Shown: positions 7,964 through 16,289 of the stretch, piece by piece
Position numbering within the stretch: the first letter of the stretch is position 1
Layout of the letters: each line of letters opens with the position of its first letter
Source: an uncultured Opitutia bacterium
GTDB lineage: Bacteria > Verrucomicrobiota > Verrucomicrobiia > Opitutales > Opitutaceae
NCBI GenBank assembly: GCA_903902745.1
Contig: CAIUWA010000038.1
Span: 1-41,394 of the forward strand
Reading direction: 5' to 3'
Length of the DNA: 41,394 bases
Translations under genes and position numbers: made by a program
The notes under the pieces: generated by a model
Database searches by the model: none
The model's input: only the letters and a program-made list of their open reading frames with translations
Told to the model about the DNA's origin: nothing

Positions 7964-9184
7964 TCAGGGAGCGGAGACCGTGACCTTCACGGGTGACTTG
8001 GCGCGCGCGGTCTCGTTGGCGATGTACTTGGTCCAATCGTCCTTCGAGGCGAAATCGCCGCCGAAAGTCCATCCGGCGCCAACATAGTAGCGCAGCGGCT
8101 GGCCCGACGTGGCCTTCGCGAGGACGAGCTCGTTGACGGCGTCCTGGGCAAAGCCGGCGAACGCCGTCGGGACAATCACGCCCTCGCCGAGCGAGCCGTT
8201 GGTCGCCTGCACTTCCCACTGCGTGAACCAGCCTTCAGCCTCGCTCTTGGTGACCTCGGACTTGGAGTTCTGGCCGCGGTCGCTGCTGTTCTTGTTGATG
8301 CCGATGCCGATGATGATGTCCTTCGCGCCGCCCTCGACGGTGAACGTGCTCTCGATCAGGTCGAGGTTGCGGCCGGCGTCAGTGGTAAAGCGCTTCACCT
8401 CGGAAACCTTCTGGCCGTTGGCGTCCCACGCGTCGTAGGCGAGTTCGAAGACCGAGCGAATCGGGCCGTTGGCCAGAATCTTCCAGGTCTTATAGTTGCG
8501 GCCGACGTAAAGCTTGCCGCCCACCCAGACACCGGTGCCGCCGCAGCCCTGCGAGGTGCCGACATTGTACATGTCGATGCCTTCGCCCTCGTCCTTATGG
8601 TAGTGGTCATGGCCTTTGTTGTACCAGCGGTCCACAATGGGGTAGGTCACGCGCTTGCACCAGATGTCGAGGCCGCTCGTGATGAGAACTTCCTTGCCGC
8701 GCTTGGGCTCATCGGGCGCGGCCAGCGCCGGACCGTAGGTGCGGTGGGCGATCTTGTCGTTTTCCCAGGCAAAATCGTCGAGGCGCTCGGGGACAAAGCG
8801 CGCAAAGGTTTTGACGGGGAAAGGCGCGGAAACGGTGGTGGTGCGCTCGATCGTGAACGTGGCCGATTTTTCGCCGGCGGCGAAATCATGCTGGAAGAGA
8901 AGATCGCCGTAGGCGACGCCCTGGCTGCGCGGATCCTTCGCCTCGCCGTCGAGATTGATGACCTGATACGGGAGGACGTGGCCCGCGGCATCCTTGACCG
9001 CGATCTTCTGGAGCAAGGCGCCGGGCATCGCCTTTTCGACCTCTTTCCAAGGCAGGCTGATCATCTCGGATGGACGGGCGCTGGTGAGATCGTTCGTGAC
9101 GGTGATCGTCATTTTGTCCGCGGCGACCGCGGCGGACGATAGCAGGGCAATCAGGGCAAGGGGGGCAAGCAGGCGGGTTTTCAT
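7964..9184 (-). CDS. Secreted DUF4861-like protein of a pectin operon
   Basis: A 406-residue protein with a clear signal peptide (MKTRLLAPLALIALLSSAAVAA). It begins its mature part with a beta-rich TITVTNDLT segment. A central conserved-looking block, GHDHYHKDEGEGIDMYNVG followed by a Gly-rich GCGGTGVW, carries several His/Asp/Glu residues suited to catalysis or metal binding. The protein resembles the DUF4861 family, which recurs in pectin-related loci, but I know no established activity for it. It sits between GH43 (11 bp upstream) and kduI (2 bp downstream), so it almost certainly works in the same uronate or pectic pathway, in the periplasm or outside. No lyase is seen in the window, so a lyase or unusual hydrolase role is an open possibility. 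Confidence 0.75.
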   Translation of the reverse strand: MKTRLLAPLALIALLSSAAVAADKMTITVTNDLTSARPSEMISLPWKEVEKAMPGALLQKIAVKDAAGHVLPYQVINLDGEAKDPRSQGVAYGDLLFQHDFAAGEKSATFTIERTTTVSAPFPVKTFARFVPERLDDFAWENDKIAHRTYGPALAAPDEPKRGKEVLITSGLDIWCKRVTYPIVDRWYNKGHDHYHKDEGEGIDMYNVGTSQGCGGTGVWVGGKLYVGRNYKTWKILANGPIRSVFELAYDAWDANGQKVSEVKRFTTDAGRNLDLIESTFTVEGGAKDIIIGIGINKNSSDRGQNSKSEVTKSEAEGWFTQWEVQATNGSLGEGVIVPTAFAGFAQDAVNELVLAKATSGQPLRYYVGAGWTFGGDFASKDDWTKYIANETARAKSPVKVTVSAP

Positions 9185-9195
9185 GGGAGTAAGCT

Positions 9196-10914
9196 TCAGG
9201 GAGAGAGGTGAAACCAATCGAAATCCGCCTGACCTGTCGAGGTCACAGCGGGTGCACTCAGCGCGAAAAGCCCCACCTTGGCGCCGACCCAGCGACTGGC
9301 CTTGGCGGTGAACTCCGCGCCGAGCGGGAGGAACGTGCGGCCATCCAGGCTGTAGGCAAAATGGCATTTGGCCCCGGTCTGAACCGCCACACGCAGCCAG
9401 ACCGTGCCCGGCGCTCCCGCGGGCAAATCCACGCCGGCGATTTCGCGCTCCTGGCCCTTGTTGTTGGCGTCAAGGCAGACGGTTTGGACGAGACGCAGGC
9501 CCGTCGCGATGCGGCGCAGACCCAGCCAGGCATAGTCGGAACCAAATACCACCAGGCCCGCGAAGTCGCCAGGATCCGAGGGCGCAAACCGCAGCGCAGT
9601 CGTGGCGGTGAAGGCAGGTGCGGGAAATTTCTGCATCAATAGATTTGGCACGAGCCACAGGCTGTCGGCCACCGGCGCCGGACCGCCCTCGAACCGGCTC
9701 AGCGCCGGCACGCAGGCGAGGCGGAGCGAGCCGGGCTGCGCCGTCAGCGAGGCCCAACGCAGGTAACTGTTCGCCTGCCATTGCCACTGCTGGCCGAGCA
9801 CGGGTGTATTGAACTCGTCCGAAGTGGCAGGCCCTTCGACTTGGCTCAGGGTAGACCCTTCGCCTTTGCCCGGGGCGGGCTTCGCCACCGGCGACGACTT
9901 CACCGCGGGCTTTTTGTACACCAGCACGGGCTCGCCCTTGCCGTCGCCATCGGGATCGTCGCCCATCACGGGCCAGCCGTCGCTGCGCCACGCCATGGGC
10001 TCGAGATGAACGACGCGCCCATATGGGCCGAGATCCTGGAAATGGAGGAACCAGTTTTCGCCGCCGGGCGTGTCGACCCACGCGCCTTGGTGCGGGCCGT
10101 TGACCGAAGTCTTGCCCTGCTCCAGCACGATGCGGGCCTCGTACGGCCCGCGAATGTCCTTCGCCCGGTAAACCGCCTGCGAGCCGCCGGTCACGCCGCC
10201 GACCGGCGCAAAGATCCAATAGTAGCCGCCATGCCGGTAGAGCTTCGGGCCTTCCAGGGTGTTCCAGCCGCGGCCCGAGGAGTTCTCATCGATGACCACC
10301 GTGCCTTCGCCGTCGAGCACCCGTGTGCCGTCGGCTGAGAGTTCATTGAGCGTGACCAGATTGTTTTTGCCCGCGCGGCTCTTGGCCCAGCCGTGCACGA
10401 GGTAAACGCGGCCGCCGTCATCCCACAGCGGGCACGGATCGATCAGCCCTTTGCCGCCCTTTACCAGCACGGGCGCGGACCAGACCCCGGCGGGATCGGT
10501 GGCCGTCACCACATAGATGCCGAAATCCGGGTCGGGATAATAGATCAGGAATTTCCCGTCGTGATGGCGGATCGCCGGCGCCCAGACCCCCTCGCCCGGG
10601 CGCACCGTCGCAAAATGATCCGCCGGCAGCAGCACGGGCAGCGCATGGCCGATCAGCGACCAGTTGACGAGGTCGCTCGAATGGAGGACGGGCAGGCCCG
10701 GCGCATGATGGAAGCTCGAGGCGACGAGGTAGAAATCATCGCCAACGCGGACGGCATCAGGATCCGAGTAATCGGCATACAGCACCGGATTCCGGTAGGT
10801 GCCATCACCGAGGTCGGGGTTCCATGGCGCAGAGGGGGTCACAGCAGAGGCACCGAAGGATAAATCAAGCGCGGTGCCAAGCGCCAGCAGCACACACGGC
10901 AAGAGGGGTTTCAT
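9196..10914 (-). CDS. GH43 family glycoside hydrolase (arabinofuranosidase/xylosidase type)
   Basis: A 572-residue secreted protein whose five-bladed propeller occupies about residues 35-335. The three acidic catalytic residues are recognisable: Asp51 in YSDPDAVRVGDDFY, Asp159 in GLIDPCPLWDDGG, and Glu221 in TLEGPKLY. A C-terminal beta-sandwich of the DUF1349/GH43-C type (about 363-572) ends in DFDWFHLSP. Such enzymes remove alpha-L-arabinose or beta-xylose side chains; arabinan decoration of pectin would fit the locus. The linker between the domains (residues 352-362, STLSQVEGP) is encoded by a REP-like sequence, and a second related piece encodes ALSRFEGG at 404-411. It is the first gene of the GH43-DUF4861-kduI-kduD operon. 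Confidence 0.9.
   Translation of the reverse strand: MKPLLPCVLLALGTALDLSFGASAVTPSAPWNPDLGDGTYRNPVLYADYSDPDAVRVGDDFYLVASSFHHAPGLPVLHSSDLVNWSLIGHALPVLLPADHFATVRPGEGVWAPAIRHHDGKFLIYYPDPDFGIYVVTATDPAGVWSAPVLVKGGKGLIDPCPLWDDGGRVYLVHGWAKSRAGKNNLVTLNELSADGTRVLDGEGTVVIDENSSGRGWNTLEGPKLYRHGGYYWIFAPVGGVTGGSQAVYRAKDIRGPYEARIVLEQGKTSVNGPHQGAWVDTPGGENWFLHFQDLGPYGRVVHLEPMAWRSDGWPVMGDDPDGDGKGEPVLVYKKPAVKSSPVAKPAPGKGEGSTLSQVEGPATSDEFNTPVLGQQWQWQANSYLRWASLTAQPGSLRLACVPALSRFEGGPAPVADSLWLVPNLLMQKFPAPAFTATTALRFAPSDPGDFAGLVVFGSDYAWLGLRRIATGLRLVQTVCLDANNKGQEREIAGVDLPAGAPGTVWLRVAVQTGAKCHFAYSLDGRTFLPLGAEFTAKASRWVGAKVGLFALSAPAVTSTGQADFDWFHLSP
9686..9704. repeat. REP-like sequence inside GH43 coding region (degenerate copy)
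   Basis: The sequence CCCTCGAACCGGCTCAGCG resembles the core CCTTCGAC-GGCTC-GGG seen at 9832-9851 and 39643-39660. It encodes ALSRFEGG in GH43. As a single degenerate copy it could be chance. Confidence 0.4.
9832..9851. repeat. REP-like sequence inside GH43 coding region
   Basis: The plus strand reads CCCTTCGACTTGGCTCAGGG, with a further CCCTTCG 5 bp on. This is the widely dispersed palindromic type that, when translated, gives STLSQ-VEG or PEPVEG-like peptides. Here it is in frame and forms the interdomain linker of GH43. A partner copy is at the end of the Fur-like gene (39643-39660). Confidence 0.7.
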
Positions 10915-11053
10915 GCGCGGCCAAGGGAAAGGCGCTCTCTACCTCCTGACAAGCGGCTTCGCGGATCGGTCACCTTTGCCCGTTGAAAAATAAAACCTCG
11001 CCCCGCGATGGACGAATCAGGTTTCCTGTAGGGGCAAGTTCCCCACCCCCTCC
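10915..11053. promoter_or_regulatory. Divergent promoter region between GH43 operon and MFS transporter
   Basis: This 139-bp gap must hold the promoters of both the GH43-kduD operon and the uronate transporter. A short dyad CAGG-TTT-CCTG lies at 11018-11028. The GGACACGTGTCC palindrome found before the LacI-type regulator gene is not repeated here. No -35/-10 pair can be assigned with confidence. Confidence 0.45.
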
Positions 11054-12370
11054 ATGACGACAACCCCTCCGTCCTCCTCCGCCAGTGCCATCGTCAGCCG
11101 CTACCGCTGGGTGGTCTGCGCGCTTTTGTTTTTCGCCACCACGATCAACTACATCGACCGGCAGATCCTCGCGCTGATCAAGCCGATCCTCGATGAGCAG
11201 CTGCACTGGACGAATGAGCAGTACGGCCTGACCAACTCCTTCTTCCAGGGCGCGTATGCGGTCAGTCTGCTGGGGTTCGGCTGGCTGGTGGACCGCATCG
11301 GCACCAAGCGCGGCTATGCGGTTTCCATCTTCGCGTGGAGCGTCGCGGCCATCAGCCACGCCATGGTTTTCAGCATCAGCGGATTTTATATGGCCCGCAT
11401 CGCCCTGGGCCTCGGTGAAGGCGGCAATTTCCCGTCCGCCATCAAGGCCGTCGCCCTGTGGTTCCCCAAGCGCGAGCGCGCGACCTGCACCGCGATCTTC
11501 AACTCGGGTACCAATGTGGGTGCGATCATTGCCCCCCTCGCCGTCCCGCCCATCGCCCTCGCGCTCGGCTGGCATTGGGCCTTCATTTTCGCCGGCATCG
11601 CCGGCATTGTATGGCTCTTCTTCTGGATCCCCTTCTACAACGTCCCGGAGAAAATCAAGGCCGTGAACGCGGCGGAGTTGGACTTGATCCAAAGCGATCG
11701 CGACGACACCAGCCGCGATGGCGAGAGGATCTCCTGGCTCGGGCTGCTGGGCTATCGGCAGACCTGGGCCTTCGTGGTCGCCAAGGGCCTCACCGACCCG
11801 GTGTGGTGGTTTTTCCTGACCTGGCTGCCTGATTTCTTCAAGTCGACCCGGCATCTCGATATCAAGAACAGCGGTTACATGCTGGCGACCATCTACGGCC
11901 TCGCGACCGTGCTCAGCATTGGCAGCAGCTGGATCATCGGCCGGCTCGTGCGCTCCGGCTGGTCCGTCACGCGGGCGCGCAAGACCGGCATGTTCATTTT
12001 TGCCTGCGCCGTCATCCCGATCATCCTCGTGAAGGACGTCGGCGACTGGCAGGCGGTATGGCTCATCGGCCTCGCCTGCGCCGCACATCAGTCCTGGTCG
12101 GCCAATTTGTTCACCACCGCTTCCGACATGTTTCCAAAGCGCGCCGTGGCCTCCGTGGTGGGCCTCGGCGGCATGGCCGGGTCGGTGATCGGGATGATCT
12201 TCCCCATCTACGCCGGTCATCTCCTCGATATCTTCAAGGCCAAGGACAACGTCTCTGGTGGCTATGCGATCCTGTTTGGCATCTGTGCCAGCGCGTACCT
12301 CCTCGCCTTCGTGCTGCAGCACCTGCTCGCGCCGAAGTTTGAGATGGTCGAGCTGGACAAGCCCGCCTGA
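11054..12370 (+). CDS. MFS transporter, hexuronate (ExuT/ACS-family) type
   Basis: A 438-residue membrane protein with about 12 hydrophobic segments. The opening RYRWVVCALLFFATTINYIDRQ is typical of the anion:cation symporter family that includes ExuT and GudP, as is the loop motif LVDRIGTKRGY between helices 2 and 3. GEGGNFPSAIKAVALWFPKRER in the helix 4-5 region is another signature of that family. It lies divergent to the kduI/kduD operon, so its likely cargo is galacturonate or short unsaturated uronate products. The start at 11054 precedes the first charged N-terminal segment; no strong Shine-Dalgarno is present. Confidence 0.85.
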   Translation: MTTTPPSSSASAIVSRYRWVVCALLFFATTINYIDRQILALIKPILDEQLHWTNEQYGLTNSFFQGAYAVSLLGFGWLVDRIGTKRGYAVSIFAWSVAAISHAMVFSISGFYMARIALGLGEGGNFPSAIKAVALWFPKRERATCTAIFNSGTNVGAIIAPLAVPPIALALGWHWAFIFAGIAGIVWLFFWIPFYNVPEKIKAVNAAELDLIQSDRDDTSRDGERISWLGLLGYRQTWAFVVAKGLTDPVWWFFLTWLPDFFKSTRHLDIKNSGYMLATIYGLATVLSIGSSWIIGRLVRSGWSVTRARKTGMFIFACAVIPIILVKDVGDWQAVWLIGLACAAHQSWSANLFTTASDMFPKRAVASVVGLGGMAGSVIGMIFPIYAGHLLDIFKAKDNVSGGYAILFGICASAYLLAFVLQHLLAPKFEMVELDKPA

Positions 12371-12376
12371 CCCAGC

Positions 12377-12394
12377 CCGCCGCCTGGGCGGCGG
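12377..12394 (+). terminator. GC-rich hairpin after MFS gene
   Basis: CCGCCGCC and GGCGGCGG face each other around a 2-base loop, starting 7 bp after the transporter stop. There is no T-run, so termination activity is uncertain. Confidence 0.5.
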
Positions 12395-12434
12395 AGCGTT
12401 GAGGCAGGTACCTGATTTTAAGAACGCACGCGTG

Positions 12435-12505
12435 GTAGGGCGCGGACTCCGTTCCGCGCCGGGCCAAAGGACACGCCCGGCGGCGAGCGGAGTCGCCGCC
12501 CTACC
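12435..12505. repeat. Inverted repeat, GTAGGGCGCGG family (copy 2)
   Basis: The left arm begins GTAGGGCGCGGACTCCG and the right arm ends GGCGGCGAGCGGAGTCGCCGCCCTAC when read in two parts (12476-12505). The arms pair with a few mismatches. As with copy 1, it lies between two convergent genes (MFS and GH28), consistent with a bidirectional terminator-like position. Confidence 0.8.
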
Positions 12506-12543
12506 GATACCGGACACGACCCGAAGTCCGGCCTCGTTCAGGA

Positions 12544-14130
12544 CTACAGCCCCGCCGGCACGACCGGTGTGGCCGCAGCCGAGAAATCGTTTTCGCTCAG
12601 CCTGAGCTGCGCGGGCTTGGCTCCGTCAAATCGTACGAACGTGCCCGTGCCGGCTGCCGCGCGTGAGGCGTGCAGCCAGATGCCGTCACTGTCCTTGAAG
12701 TGGATCACCGGCGCGCCCTTCGACGGTGCCCGCGAGGTCACGTCGTCCAGCACCACGTCGCGCACCTGGTCAAAGGCCAGCGCGCTCTTGTCTGCCGCAT
12801 CGACCCGCACGTGGTGGAGTTCGAGGTCGGTGGTGTGGTCCACGATGAAACCCGCGGCCCCGGTGGCGTTGATGTCGGTGAAGCGGAGTTGCTGGATCGA
12901 GCGTTCCGGCAGCCCCACGATGCTCGCCACCACCTTGGCGTTGATGATCGTGATGTTGCTGAAGGCGAAGTTGCGGAAGAGCGGCGTGCGCCCGGAGAGC
13001 GGCTCGGGCTCGGTCGGCGCGTATTCCATCGTGATCTCAAACGCCTGCTTCTGCGTGTCCTCGATCACCCAGTTGTCGAAGCGGAAGTTCTCCAGCACGC
13101 CGCCGCGGCCGCGCATGCTCTTGATGCGGACGCCGCAGTCGGTGCCCTTCGAGACAATGTTGCTCGCCGTGACGTTGCGGATGCCGCCCGAGGTCTCGCT
13201 GCCGATGACCACGGCGCCGTGACCCTGGTACATCACGCAGTTGGTGATGGTCACGTACTCGGTCGGCCGCGCGGTCCGGAGGCCGTCGTTGTCGCGGCCG
13301 GACTTGATGACGATGCAGTCGTCGCTGGTGTTGAAGAAGCAGTCGGAAATGCGGACGTTGCGGCAGGAGTCGACGTCAATGCCGTCGCCGTTGGGGCCGG
13401 TGCCCACGGCGGAGGGGTGGCCGTCGGGGTCGGCCGAGACAAACCGCACACCCCGGATCACGATGTCATCCGAGTAGACGGGGTGCAGCATCCACATCGG
13501 CGACTTGAAGAGCGTGACGTCCTCGACGAGGACGTTCTTGCAATTGTAGAGCCCGACCAGCGAGGGCCGGAGGAACTCGGCGGCGAGCTTGAAATCCGCG
13601 GCGGCCAGTTTTTCGCCGGCTTCGACGCGGGTGTAGATATTGCGCCACGCGGTGCGCGCCACCGCCGGATCGACGCCCGCCGGCGGCGTGCCCCGGCCGG
13701 CGCGCCACCACCAGTTCCAGCCCTGGCCGTTGAGCGTGCCGCGGCCGGTGATGGAGATGTTCTGCTTGCCATCGGCGTAGATCAGCGGCGCGTGGGTGAA
13801 GACATTGGTGCACTCCCAGCGCGAGGCGACGATCGGGGAGTCGGCGGGGTCGCCGCTGTACAGCAGCTCGGCGCCGGCCTCGATCCGGAGCGTGAGGTTG
13901 CTTTCCAGCGCGATCGAGCCGGTGAGATACTTGCCCGCGGGCACGACGAGCGTGCCGCCGCCGGCCGCCGCGCAGGCGGCCACGGCCCGGGCAAACGCGG
14001 CGGTGTTCATCGTCCGGCCGTCGGGGACCGCGCCATAGTCCTGCGCGTTGAAGACCTGGGGCGTCGCCCCCCGCGCGGTCAGGGCCAGGAGACAGAGACA
14101 CAGCAGGGCGGTGGGGGCACGCGAGGTCAT
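12544..14130 (-). CDS. GH28 polygalacturonase
   Basis: A 528-residue secreted protein with a signal peptide ending near LALTARG. The family opening FNAQDYGAVPDGRTMNTAAF is present. The catalytic set of right-handed beta-helix pectinases is visible: NGDGID (247-252), SDDCIVIKSG with Asp270-Asp271, GHG around His304, and RIK at 335-337. GH28 enzymes hydrolyse alpha-1,4-galacturonic linkages; whether this one is endo- or exo-acting cannot be told. The start at 14130 was chosen over a longer frame from 14166 because it begins directly at the signal peptide. The gene is divergent to the LacI-type regulator and shares its upstream region, so it is a probable direct target. Confidence 0.93.
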   Translation of the reverse strand: MTSRAPTALLCLCLLALTARGATPQVFNAQDYGAVPDGRTMNTAAFARAVAACAAAGGGTLVVPAGKYLTGSIALESNLTLRIEAGAELLYSGDPADSPIVASRWECTNVFTHAPLIYADGKQNISITGRGTLNGQGWNWWWRAGRGTPPAGVDPAVARTAWRNIYTRVEAGEKLAAADFKLAAEFLRPSLVGLYNCKNVLVEDVTLFKSPMWMLHPVYSDDIVIRGVRFVSADPDGHPSAVGTGPNGDGIDVDSCRNVRISDCFFNTSDDCIVIKSGRDNDGLRTARPTEYVTITNCVMYQGHGAVVIGSETSGGIRNVTASNIVSKGTDCGVRIKSMRGRGGVLENFRFDNWVIEDTQKQAFEITMEYAPTEPEPLSGRTPLFRNFAFSNITIINAKVVASIVGLPERSIQQLRFTDINATGAAGFIVDHTTDLELHHVRVDAADKSALAFDQVRDVVLDDVTSRAPSKGAPVIHFKDSDGIWLHASRAAAGTGTFVRFDGAKPAQLRLSENDFSAAATPVVPAGL

Positions 14131-14140
14131 GGGGAAAAGT

Positions 14141-14172
14141 GGGGACGTTAGGACACGTGAGGACACGTGTCC
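14141..14172. promoter_or_regulatory. Candidate operator of the LacI-type regulator
   Basis: The perfect 12-bp palindrome GGACACGTGTCC is at 14161-14172. It is preceded in 10-bp register by GGACACGTGA (14151-14160) and GGGGACGTTA (14141-14150). Palindromes with a central CG are typical LacI-family operators, and the site lies between the GH28 gene and the regulator gene. Binding is inferred from position and symmetry. Confidence 0.55.
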
Positions 14173-14261
14173 GCGTCAAGTGTTATTGTGCCCTCGCCGC
14201 TGCGGGTTTGACACCCCGCACCCGCCCTCCCTATCAACCACGCCTTCCGTCCGCGCCCGCC

Positions 14262-15314
14262 GTGAAAAAGAAACCTTCCGCCCGCCGCCCCATCACGTCC
14301 ACGGCGGAATTCGCCCGCTACGTGGGTCTGGCGCGCACCACGGTCTCGCGGGTGCTCAACCGCCAGCCGGGACTGAAATCCAACACCATCGAGCGCGTGC
14401 AGCGCGCGATGGATGAGACGGGTTTCACCCCCAACGCGTACGCGGTGCATCTCAAGGGCAAGAGCACGTCCACCATTGGCATCTGCATGGAGGACCTGCT
14501 CACACCGACCGCCGTCAAGAAGCTGTCGGCCCTCCAGCGCCTCCTCCGCTCCCGGCATTACACCTCGCTCATCGAGGTGCTCGAGCCCGGCCAGAGCCAG
14601 CGGCTGGTGCGGCATTTCCTTTCCATGCGCGTCGAGGGCATCGTCTTCATCGGGCATTTTCCCCCGGAGGAACTCGCCCAGCGCATCGCCGAGCTCAACG
14701 GCCACGGCACCCCCCATGTCGTGATCGACCATGTCGGCATCCCCAACGCCCACAGCGTCACCCTCGACCGCGCCGGAGGCATGGTCGATGTCGTCAACCA
14801 CCTCGTCGCCCGCGGCCACCGCAGTTTCGGCCTGCTCGGCATCTCCGCCTGGCTCCATGGCAAGCTCGGCCGCATGCACGGCATCATCCAGGCCCTCGCC
14901 GCGCACCGCCTGCCCTTCGCCCAGTGCACGCGCTCGCTCGACCACCTCCACAAGCGCGAAAACGACTTTGAGTTCGGTCGCACCCTTGCCGCGAGCTTCG
15001 CCACGCTCAAGGACCGCCCCACCGCCTACCTCGCCCTCAACGACGCGATCGCCATCGGCACCATGCACGGGCTGCAGGCCGCGGGCCTCGACATCCCCGG
15101 CGAGGCCGCCGTCACCGGCTTCAACAACCAGGAGATCTGCGCCATGACCCGCCCCACCCTCACCAGCGTGGACCAACAGATCGAGGAGACCATCCGGGTC
15201 GGCGCCGAAGTGCTGCTCGGCCAGATCGGCCAGCCGCCGCGCTCCAAGCCCATCCTCCGCACCATCGAGCCGAAGCTTGTCATCCGCCAGTCCAGTGACT
15301 TCCAGCTGGGCTGA
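14262..15314 (+). CDS. LacI-family transcriptional regulator
   Basis: A 350-residue regulator. The N-terminal helix-turn-helix (AEFARYVGLARTTVSRVLN) and hinge helix region (TGFTPNAYAVHLKGKSTSTIG) are clear, followed by a periplasmic-binding-protein-like sensor domain (VEGIVFIGHFPP, VVIDHVG, AYLALNDAIAIG, AAVTGFNNQE). The GTG at 14262 (VKKKPSARRPIT) was chosen because upstream codons are outside the family pattern and read through the palindromic operator. It is divergent to GH28 and probably controls the pectin locus in response to a uronate intermediate. The DNA-binding domain starts with ITSTAEFARY rather than the usual VTIKDVA, a mild departure. Confidence 0.88.
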   Translation: MKKKPSARRPITSTAEFARYVGLARTTVSRVLNRQPGLKSNTIERVQRAMDETGFTPNAYAVHLKGKSTSTIGICMEDLLTPTAVKKLSALQRLLRSRHYTSLIEVLEPGQSQRLVRHFLSMRVEGIVFIGHFPPEELAQRIAELNGHGTPHVVIDHVGIPNAHSVTLDRAGGMVDVVNHLVARGHRSFGLLGISAWLHGKLGRMHGIIQALAAHRLPFAQCTRSLDHLHKRENDFEFGRTLAASFATLKDRPTAYLALNDAIAIGTMHGLQAAGLDIPGEAAVTGFNNQEICAMTRPTLTSVDQQIEETIRVGAEVLLGQIGQPPRSKPILRTIEPKLVIRQSSDFQLG

Positions 15315-15334
15315 GGGGAATCGGGGGGAGTGAA

Positions 15335-15413
15335 GAGTCGAGAGCGTGGACGCCAAATACTTGGGCTGGCCTCCCGGCCTTCTGGCTCTCGACGCTCAGC
15401 TCTGGACTCTCGA
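15335..15413. repeat. Inverted repeat with GAGTCGAGAG arms
   Basis: GAGTCGAGAGCGT (15335-15347) is complementary in part to GGCTCTCGACGCT (15384-15395) and to GGACTCTCGAC (15404-15413). It fills the gap between the regulator gene and pyrH and may end the upstream transcript. Confidence 0.6.
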
Positions 15414-15479
15414 CGATATCTTTGCCGGGACCCATCTCGGGAATTGACGCCGATTTTGCCCGCCCGTTTCCTGTTCGTC

Positions 15480-16226
15480 ATGCATGCACCCAAGGCGGCG
15501 ATCCCGAACCCGGGAGTGAAATACCAGCGCATCATCCTGAAGCTTTCAGGTGAGGTGCTGCGCGGCGGCAAGTCCGGCGACCCGATCGACGCCCCCACCC
15601 TCGAGCGCACCTGCGCGCAGGTGAAGGAAATCCACGACCTCGGCGTCCAGATCTGCGTCGTCATCGGCGGCGGCAACATCTTCCGCGGCCTCAACGGCGA
15701 GAAGCGCGGCGTCGACCGCACCACCGGCGACTACATGGGCATGCTCGCCACCGTCATCAACGGCCTCGCCCTCATGGACTGCCTCGAGAAGATGGGCGTC
15801 ACGACCCGCGTCCAGAGCGCCATCCCGATGAACCAGATCGCCGAGCCGTTCATCCTCCGCCGTGCCATGCGCCACCTCGAGAAGGGCCGCGTCGTCATCT
15901 TCGTCGCCGGCACCGGCAATCCCTACTTCTCCACCGACACCACCGCCGCCCTCCGCGCCAGCGAGCTGCACGCCGACATCATCCTCAAGGCCACCAAGGT
16001 CGACGGCATCTACGACAAGGACCCGAAGAAGCACGCCGACGCCGTCAAATACGACGAGATCACGTTCATCGACGCCCTCAAGCAGCGCCTCAACGTGATG
16101 GACTCGACCGCGTTCTCCCTCTGTCTCGACAACAACGTCCCCATCCTCGTGTTCGATCTCAACGACGAGCACGCCATCAAGAGCGCCGTCCTCGGCAAGA
16201 AGGTCGGCACGCTGGTCCGCAACTGA
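15480..16226 (+). CDS. pyrH: UMP kinase (PyrH)
   Basis: A 248-residue amino-acid-kinase-fold protein. Motifs are [13 protein letters not shown] at the start, [11 protein letters not shown], the [15 protein letters not shown] segment, [17 protein letters not shown], and [15 protein letters not shown]. PyrH phosphorylates UMP to UDP in the cytoplasm. The ATG at 15480 gives the family length; longer versions run into the upstream repeat. frr follows 63 bp downstream, the common pyrH-frr pairing, although the usual upstream partners rpsB/tsf are replaced here by the pectin regulator. Confidence 0.96.
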   Translation: MHAPKAAIPNPGVKYQRIILKLSGEVLRGGKSGDPIDAPTLERTCAQVKEIHDLGVQICVVIGGGNIFRGLNGEKRGVDRTTGDYMGMLATVINGLALMDCLEKMGVTTRVQSAIPMNQIAEPFILRRAMRHLEKGRVVIFVAGTGNPYFSTDTTAALRASELHADIILKATKVDGIYDKDPKKHADAVKYDEITFIDALKQRLNVMDSTAFSLCLDNNVPILVFDLNDEHAIKSAVLGKKVGTLVRN

Positions 16227-16289
16227 CGTTGCGGCGGTTACCCTTCAGCATTTCAGCTTTCAGCGTTCCAACATTTCAGTTTTTTCCCC

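Noticed and set aside
10970-12517. 515-codon frame antisense to the MFS gene
   Set aside because: Composition is typical of reverse-strand high-GC coding DNA; the membrane protein on the plus strand is clear.
12670-14151. 493-codon frame antisense to the GH28 gene
   Set aside because: Low-complexity Val/Asp/Ala/His composition and no domain; the GH28 catalytic motifs are on the opposite strand.
16227-16289. TTTCAGC repeats between pyrH and frr as a regulatory array
   Set aside because: Copies are irregular and few; they may be a degraded member of the intergenic repeats rather than binding sites.
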